Shown here piece by piece: positions 7,021 through 9,089 of a stretch of 9,089 nt of DNA. The DNA is from Desulfobulbus sp. (lineage in GTDB: Bacteria; Desulfobacterota; Desulfobulbia; Desulfobulbales; Desulfobulbaceae), in the NCBI GenBank assembly GCA_028684915.1, contig JAQUEZ010000241.1, positions 1 to 9,089 on the forward strand, given 5' to 3'. A model generated the notes under the pieces. That model was not told where the DNA came from. It did not search any database and worked only from the letters and a program-made list of their open reading frames with translations. Both the position numbers and the translations under genes were made by a program. Each line of letters opens with the position of its first letter. Position 1 is the first letter of the stretch.

Positions 7021-7080
7021 AACGACTCGTTGCTTCTTTCCTGGTTGGGGGGGGCAACGAAGAAAAAGCAACGAGCCGTT
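7021..7080 (-). promoter_or_regulatory. Long imperfect hairpin in the leader of the 128-aa protein
   Basis: AACGACTCGTTGCTTCTTT at 7021-7039 pairs with the end of this block (AAGAAAAAGCAACGAGCCGTT), with about two mismatches in 19 positions. The loop contains eight consecutive G on the plus strand (7047-7054). The hairpin lies about 30 bases upstream of the start codon at 6990, on the minus-strand transcript. No T run follows on either side, so it is not a classic terminator. It could be a leader structure, a small transposable inverted repeat or a recombination site. Confidence 0.55.
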
Positions 7081-7190
7081 CATCCCAGTCAGCCTCTGCT
7101 GGCTAATTCTTGAACGCTGACCGCATTCAGAATGATAAAAATATACAACCCGGCAGCTGGCCATTATTCAAAAAACGTTGCGTATGGCGA

Positions 7191-7506
7191 AATAATTAGC
7201 AAATTTTGTGCCTAAATATTTAGCAACAGGAAGCGCCGTGCCGTGGCTAAGGACTTAGCCACGGCGCAGGCTGGGTCGAGATATGGGGCAGGTTAATCTG
7301 CCGTGCAGAAGGAGCGAACGGCCTTACGTCATGAAGTTCTTGGGGCAGTGCACCGGGGATTTTTTGGCCATCGGTCCGTTTCTCCTCGCAAACACACCGC
7401 ATCCGGCAACTTAGAGACAGCCGGGAGGAGCAGGTCGGCCATGGGCCCCTGAATGTCATCTCTATTGTAGTCGCTCATTAACACGGTCATTATTGGTATA
7501 CATTGG
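7191..7506 (+). repeat. Diverged structured-RNA-like element, copy 2
   Basis: Second copy of the element at 4401-4896, in the same orientation and without the ~170-base extra segment. Visible stems: 7212-7215/7220-7223 (CTAA/TTAG), a perfect 11-base-pair hairpin 7240-7250/7255-7265 with loop GGAC, the stem 7287-7292/7297-7302 (GGCAGG with loop TTAA and TCTGCC), and a long-range pairing of CTCCTC (7382-7387) with GAGGAG (7425-7430) enclosing CCGGC/GCCGG. The third stem shows A-T to G-C and G-T to A-T exchange relative to copy 1. The 11-base-pair hairpin is not conserved in shape; copy 1 has smaller hairpins there. The right end is fused to a DUF1566 coding sequence at about 7503. Confidence 0.6.
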
Positions 7507-8337
7507 AAGCCTTTGCACAAATAGCCGAATTGAACCAAGAACAGCATGGCGGTTATAGTGACTGGCGACTACCAAACCGCAACGAACTGCGCAGCCTGGT
7601 CAGTTATCAAGCGAAAAATCCTGCCTTGCCAGCTGGGCACCCTTTTATAAATTTTTTCCTTGGCTGGTATTGGTCGTCGACCTCAGCTGCCATCAACCCT
7701 GCCTACGCCTGGGCCGTACACCTCGAAGGCGCCCGGATGTTTTACGGCCGCAAAGACCAGGAGTCTCTCTTTTGGCCGGTTCGAGGGACGAGTAATGGAT
7801 TCCTTCCGGCGACCGGGCAGCGGCAGTGTTTTGCTGCGGATGGAAGAATAATCGAGAGTGCCGCAACCGACCAGGATGGCGGTTTGCGGCTCGGCAGCCC
7901 CTGGCCGGATCCTCGTTTTTCGGTCATGGACGATGTGGTGCACGACCGCCTTACCAACCTTTTCTGGTTCAAGCACGCTGATTTGACCGGAGAGCCGGTT
8001 GCCTGGCCACAGGCCCTTGAGAACATTGCCCGCTGGGGGGCGAAAGAGAGAGGGACACGATCTATTGGCGACTGCCGACCATCAACGAACTGGCATCGCT
8101 CGTCGATTGCGAGGCCTGTTTGCCCGCCTTGCCGGCAGGCCACCCGTTCACAGGGGTGCACAGTCAAGCTATAGCTATTGGACATCGACCACCAGCATTT
8201 TCGAGACCAATTGGGCCTGGGTCCTATATCTCGACAAAGGCGCTTGCGGTGTTGACCATAACCCTGGAAAAACTTTCCATGCCTGGCCGGTTGGCTGGCT
8301 GGCTTCGCCGGTAGAATCCATCTCGTATGTCCCCTGA
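7503..8337 (+). pseudogene. Tandem DUF1566 (Lcl C-terminal) protein, 5'-truncated and twice frameshifted
   Basis: The coding sequence begins in mid-domain with LEAFAQIAELNQEQHGGYSD, directly after element copy 2, so its start and upstream part are missing. The first DUF1566 unit has the signature WRLPNRNELRSLVSYQ, then WYWSST, and closes with FWPVRG (to about 7790). After a linker the second unit begins DRLTNLFWFKHADLTG with the usual 'W.QAL' at 8010. The frame changes twice. The first change is near 8036-8045 in a run of six G, after which ERERDTIYWRLPTINELASL is read. The second is near 8163-8170, after which SYSYWTSTTSIFETNW and FHAWPVG follow to the TGA at 8335-8337. The family is found in bacterial surface or periplasmic proteins and related to the Lcl adhesin of Legionella. 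This copy is a pseudogene unless the shifts are sequencing errors. Confidence 0.85.
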
Positions 8338-8378
8338 ACAAGGGGAGACTGCCAGGCAAGATCGATCTTAGTTGTCGT

Positions 8379-8570
8379 TCATTCTTTGCTGATACATGCT
8401 GCCGGGCACGACCCAATGGCCTCATCGACACATGACTCGTCAGCATTGGCGTCGTCTTTCACAAACGCTTTTCCCGCATCACCGTCAAAATCAAACACCG
8501 TCGGGCAGATTTCAACGCATGCTTCGCAGCCCAAACATTCCTCCTGATCAATCACTACTTGCTGTGCCAT
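8379..8570 (-). CDS. Small [4Fe-4S] ferredoxin
   Basis: A 63-residue acidic ferredoxin, the usual size for this type. The cluster motif is CLGCEACVEICP (C12, C15, C18, C22), and SCPAACISKE near the C terminus supplies the fourth ligand in its 'CP' motif. Further Cys residues could pair as a disulfide, as known for Desulfovibrio gigas ferredoxin. The protein carries electrons in the cytoplasm; its partners are not in the window. The ATG at 8570 has an excellent site, GAGGAG, 6 bases upstream. A longer frame back to 8699 would add an apparent signal peptide, but those bases are an out-of-frame reading of a decayed PAS gene (see 8630-8830), so the short start is right. The gene faces the DUF1566 remnant, 41 bases away. 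Confidence 0.93.
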   Translation of the reverse strand: MAQQVVIDQEECLGCEACVEICPTVFDFDGDAGKAFVKDDANADESCVDEAIGSCPAACISKE

Positions 8571-8575
8571 GGCTT

Positions 8576-8581
8576 TCTCCT
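8576..8581 (-). promoter_or_regulatory. Ribosome binding site of the ferredoxin gene
   Basis: GAGGAG followed by AAAGCC and the ATG at 8570 on the minus strand. It decides for the 63-residue product over the longer frame. Confidence 0.8.
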
Positions 8582-8629
8582 CATTATTTGGTTTTCTTTC
8601 TTGTTTTCCAGCAATGGCGCTCATCGCCA

Positions 8630-8830
8630 TCATTCCCACGCAAGCTAACGACGCGGCCACTGCAGCGAACGAAATGGGTCGCATCCTGGCCGACTTCAAG
8701 GCATCCCAATTACGTACCTTGTTTGTTCCTCATGGCTAGATATTGAATGCGGATGAACTTCCCGCCCAGTTCCAACCAGAATTCCGCCTTGTTCCGCTCG
8801 GGGTCGCTTCAGAAAACGGAAAATCAAGCA
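8630..8830 (-). pseudogene. C-terminal remnant of a PAS/DUF438-type protein
   Basis: Reading the minus strand from 8805 gives DPERNKAEFWLELGGKFIRI, QYLAMRNKQGT, a TAA at 8710-8712, then LGCLEVGQDATHF. This matches the end of the PAS domain found in DUF438/hemerythrin-type proteins, which reads roughly 'RNKAEFWI...GKFIHIRYFAVRDEQGNYLGTLEVTQDVTEIRKLEGERRLLDW'. The TAA replaces the Tyr before LG. After a further frameshift RSLQWPRR, a stop and LAWE match 'RKLEGERRLLDWE', ending at the TGA at 8630-8632. Upstream of 8805 the frame is broken too. The gene is dead. It sits 60 bases upstream of the ferredoxin start, so the two may once have been an operon. Confidence 0.7.
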
Positions 8831-8898
8831 CGGCAAAGAAAAATCATATTCGAAGATTCAGGCTGTTAGCTCTTGAATTTTTTTTAGGATCAGCGCGA

Positions 8899-8937
8899 GC
8901 TGTTACAATATTGATAACAGCCCAATATCATGATATT
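8899..8937. promoter_or_regulatory. Two adjacent dyads in the gap upstream of the PAS remnant and ferredoxin
   Basis: GCTGTTA (8899-8905) and TAACAGC (8915-8921) form a perfect 7-base-pair inverted repeat with a 9-base spacer. Two bases later AATATCATGATATT (8924-8937) is a perfect 14-base palindrome. They may be operators for a dimeric regulator, or a weak terminator for the gene at the right edge. The rest of 8831-8983 shows no gene. Confidence 0.4.
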
Positions 8938-8983
8938 TATTTTTCGTAAACATACGATTTTTTCCGAATTCCGCGATCACCTT

Positions 8984-9089
8984 TTATGGTCGATTGCTTA
9001 TTTTCTCTCGCAATGTTTTGCGGTCAATTTTGAGGATAGCGGCCGCCTTGGTTTTGTTGCCGTCCACACTGGCTAGGACCTCACGAACA
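8984..9089 (-). CDS. Fis-type helix-turn-helix C terminus of a sigma-54-dependent (NtrC-like) regulator, partial
   Basis: The minus strand from the right edge encodes 34 residues ending at a TAA at 8984-8986: VREVLASVDGNKTKAAAILK, then IDRKTLREKISNRP. This is the DNA-binding Fis-type helix-turn-helix that closes NtrC-family activators ('GNKTKAAKLLGISRKTLYRKI'). Receiver and AAA+ domains would lie outside the window, so the exact subfamily cannot be told. A partner kinase cannot be assigned: the hybrid kinase at 1-1794 is far away. Confidence 0.85.
   Translation of the reverse strand, partial: VREVLASVDGNKTKAAAILKIDRKTLREKISNRP

Noticed and set aside
8359..8370. AAGATCGATCTT palindrome between the convergent DUF1566 and ferredoxin genes as a terminator
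   Set aside because: It is a weak AT-rich palindrome without a usable loop or T run on either strand.
7742..8446. 234-codon minus-strand open frame opposite the DUF1566 gene
   Set aside because: The plus strand spells recognisable DUF1566 motifs; this is the antisense shadow of a GC-rich gene.
8379..8699. 106-residue exported ferredoxin with a signal peptide
   Set aside because: The N-terminal extension overlaps the decayed PAS/DUF438 coding sequence in another frame, and GAGGAG sits correctly before the internal ATG at 8570.
6241..8712. Stop-codon recoding (selenocysteine or pyrrolysine) explaining the in-frame TGA at 6241 and TAA at 8710
   Set aside because: The stops are of different kinds and accompany frameshifts and truncations, which points to ordinary decay.
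1..9089. CRISPR array, tRNA or rRNA genes
   Set aside because: I found no regularly spaced short direct repeats and no tRNA or rRNA signature on either strand by eye; the only tandem repeat is the AAGG run.

Overview
The window looks like an accessory region of a Gram-negative, probably anaerobic bacterium. Desulfobacterota (former Deltaproteobacteria) is my best guess, from an HflK/HflC pair, a PAS-type hybrid sensor kinase, a small clostridial/Desulfovibrio-like ferredoxin, the end of a Fis-type (NtrC-like) regulator and a DUF1566 gene. This is inference from gene style, not a taxonomic proof.

Left part (1-4341, all minus strand): a hybrid sensor histidine kinase runs off the left edge. 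It carries an N-terminal NTF2/SnoaL-like domain, then a coiled coil, PAS, HisKA, HATPase and the start of a receiver. A 423-base gap follows, holding at most a decayed PIN-like fragment. Then comes an intact hflK-hflC pair, transcribed hflK first with a 60-base spacer, encoding the membrane SPFH complex that in other bacteria modulates the FtsH protease. FtsH is not in the window.

Middle part (about 4400-7500): a mobile-element graveyard. It contains (i) one copy of a diverged element of about 300 bases that looks like a structured RNA; (ii) the 5' half of a group II intron without its reverse transcriptase; (iii) the first ~120 codons of an IS110-family transposase; (iv) an oppositely oriented, frameshifted and nonsense-mutated serine resolvase; (v) an unrecognised 128-residue hydrophobic protein with a good ribosome binding site and a long hairpin in its leader; and (vi) a second copy of the structured element, fused to the next gene. 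The two copies differ at many sites but keep base pairing through compensatory changes. This is the most interesting signal here. A guide-RNA-like (HEARO/omega RNA) element that has lost its protein is a possible but unproven identity.

Right part (7503-9089): a 5'-truncated, twice-frameshifted tandem DUF1566 gene on the plus strand faces a small [4Fe-4S] ferredoxin gene on the minus strand. Just upstream of the ferredoxin is a decayed PAS/DUF438-type gene end, which when misread gives the ferredoxin a false signal peptide. At the right edge are the last 34 codons of a Fis-type regulator.

Only hflK, hflC, the ferredoxin, the small hydrophobic protein and the two edge-truncated regulators appear intact as far as they can be seen. 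Most of the rest is broken, as expected for a hot spot of repeated insertion and decay.
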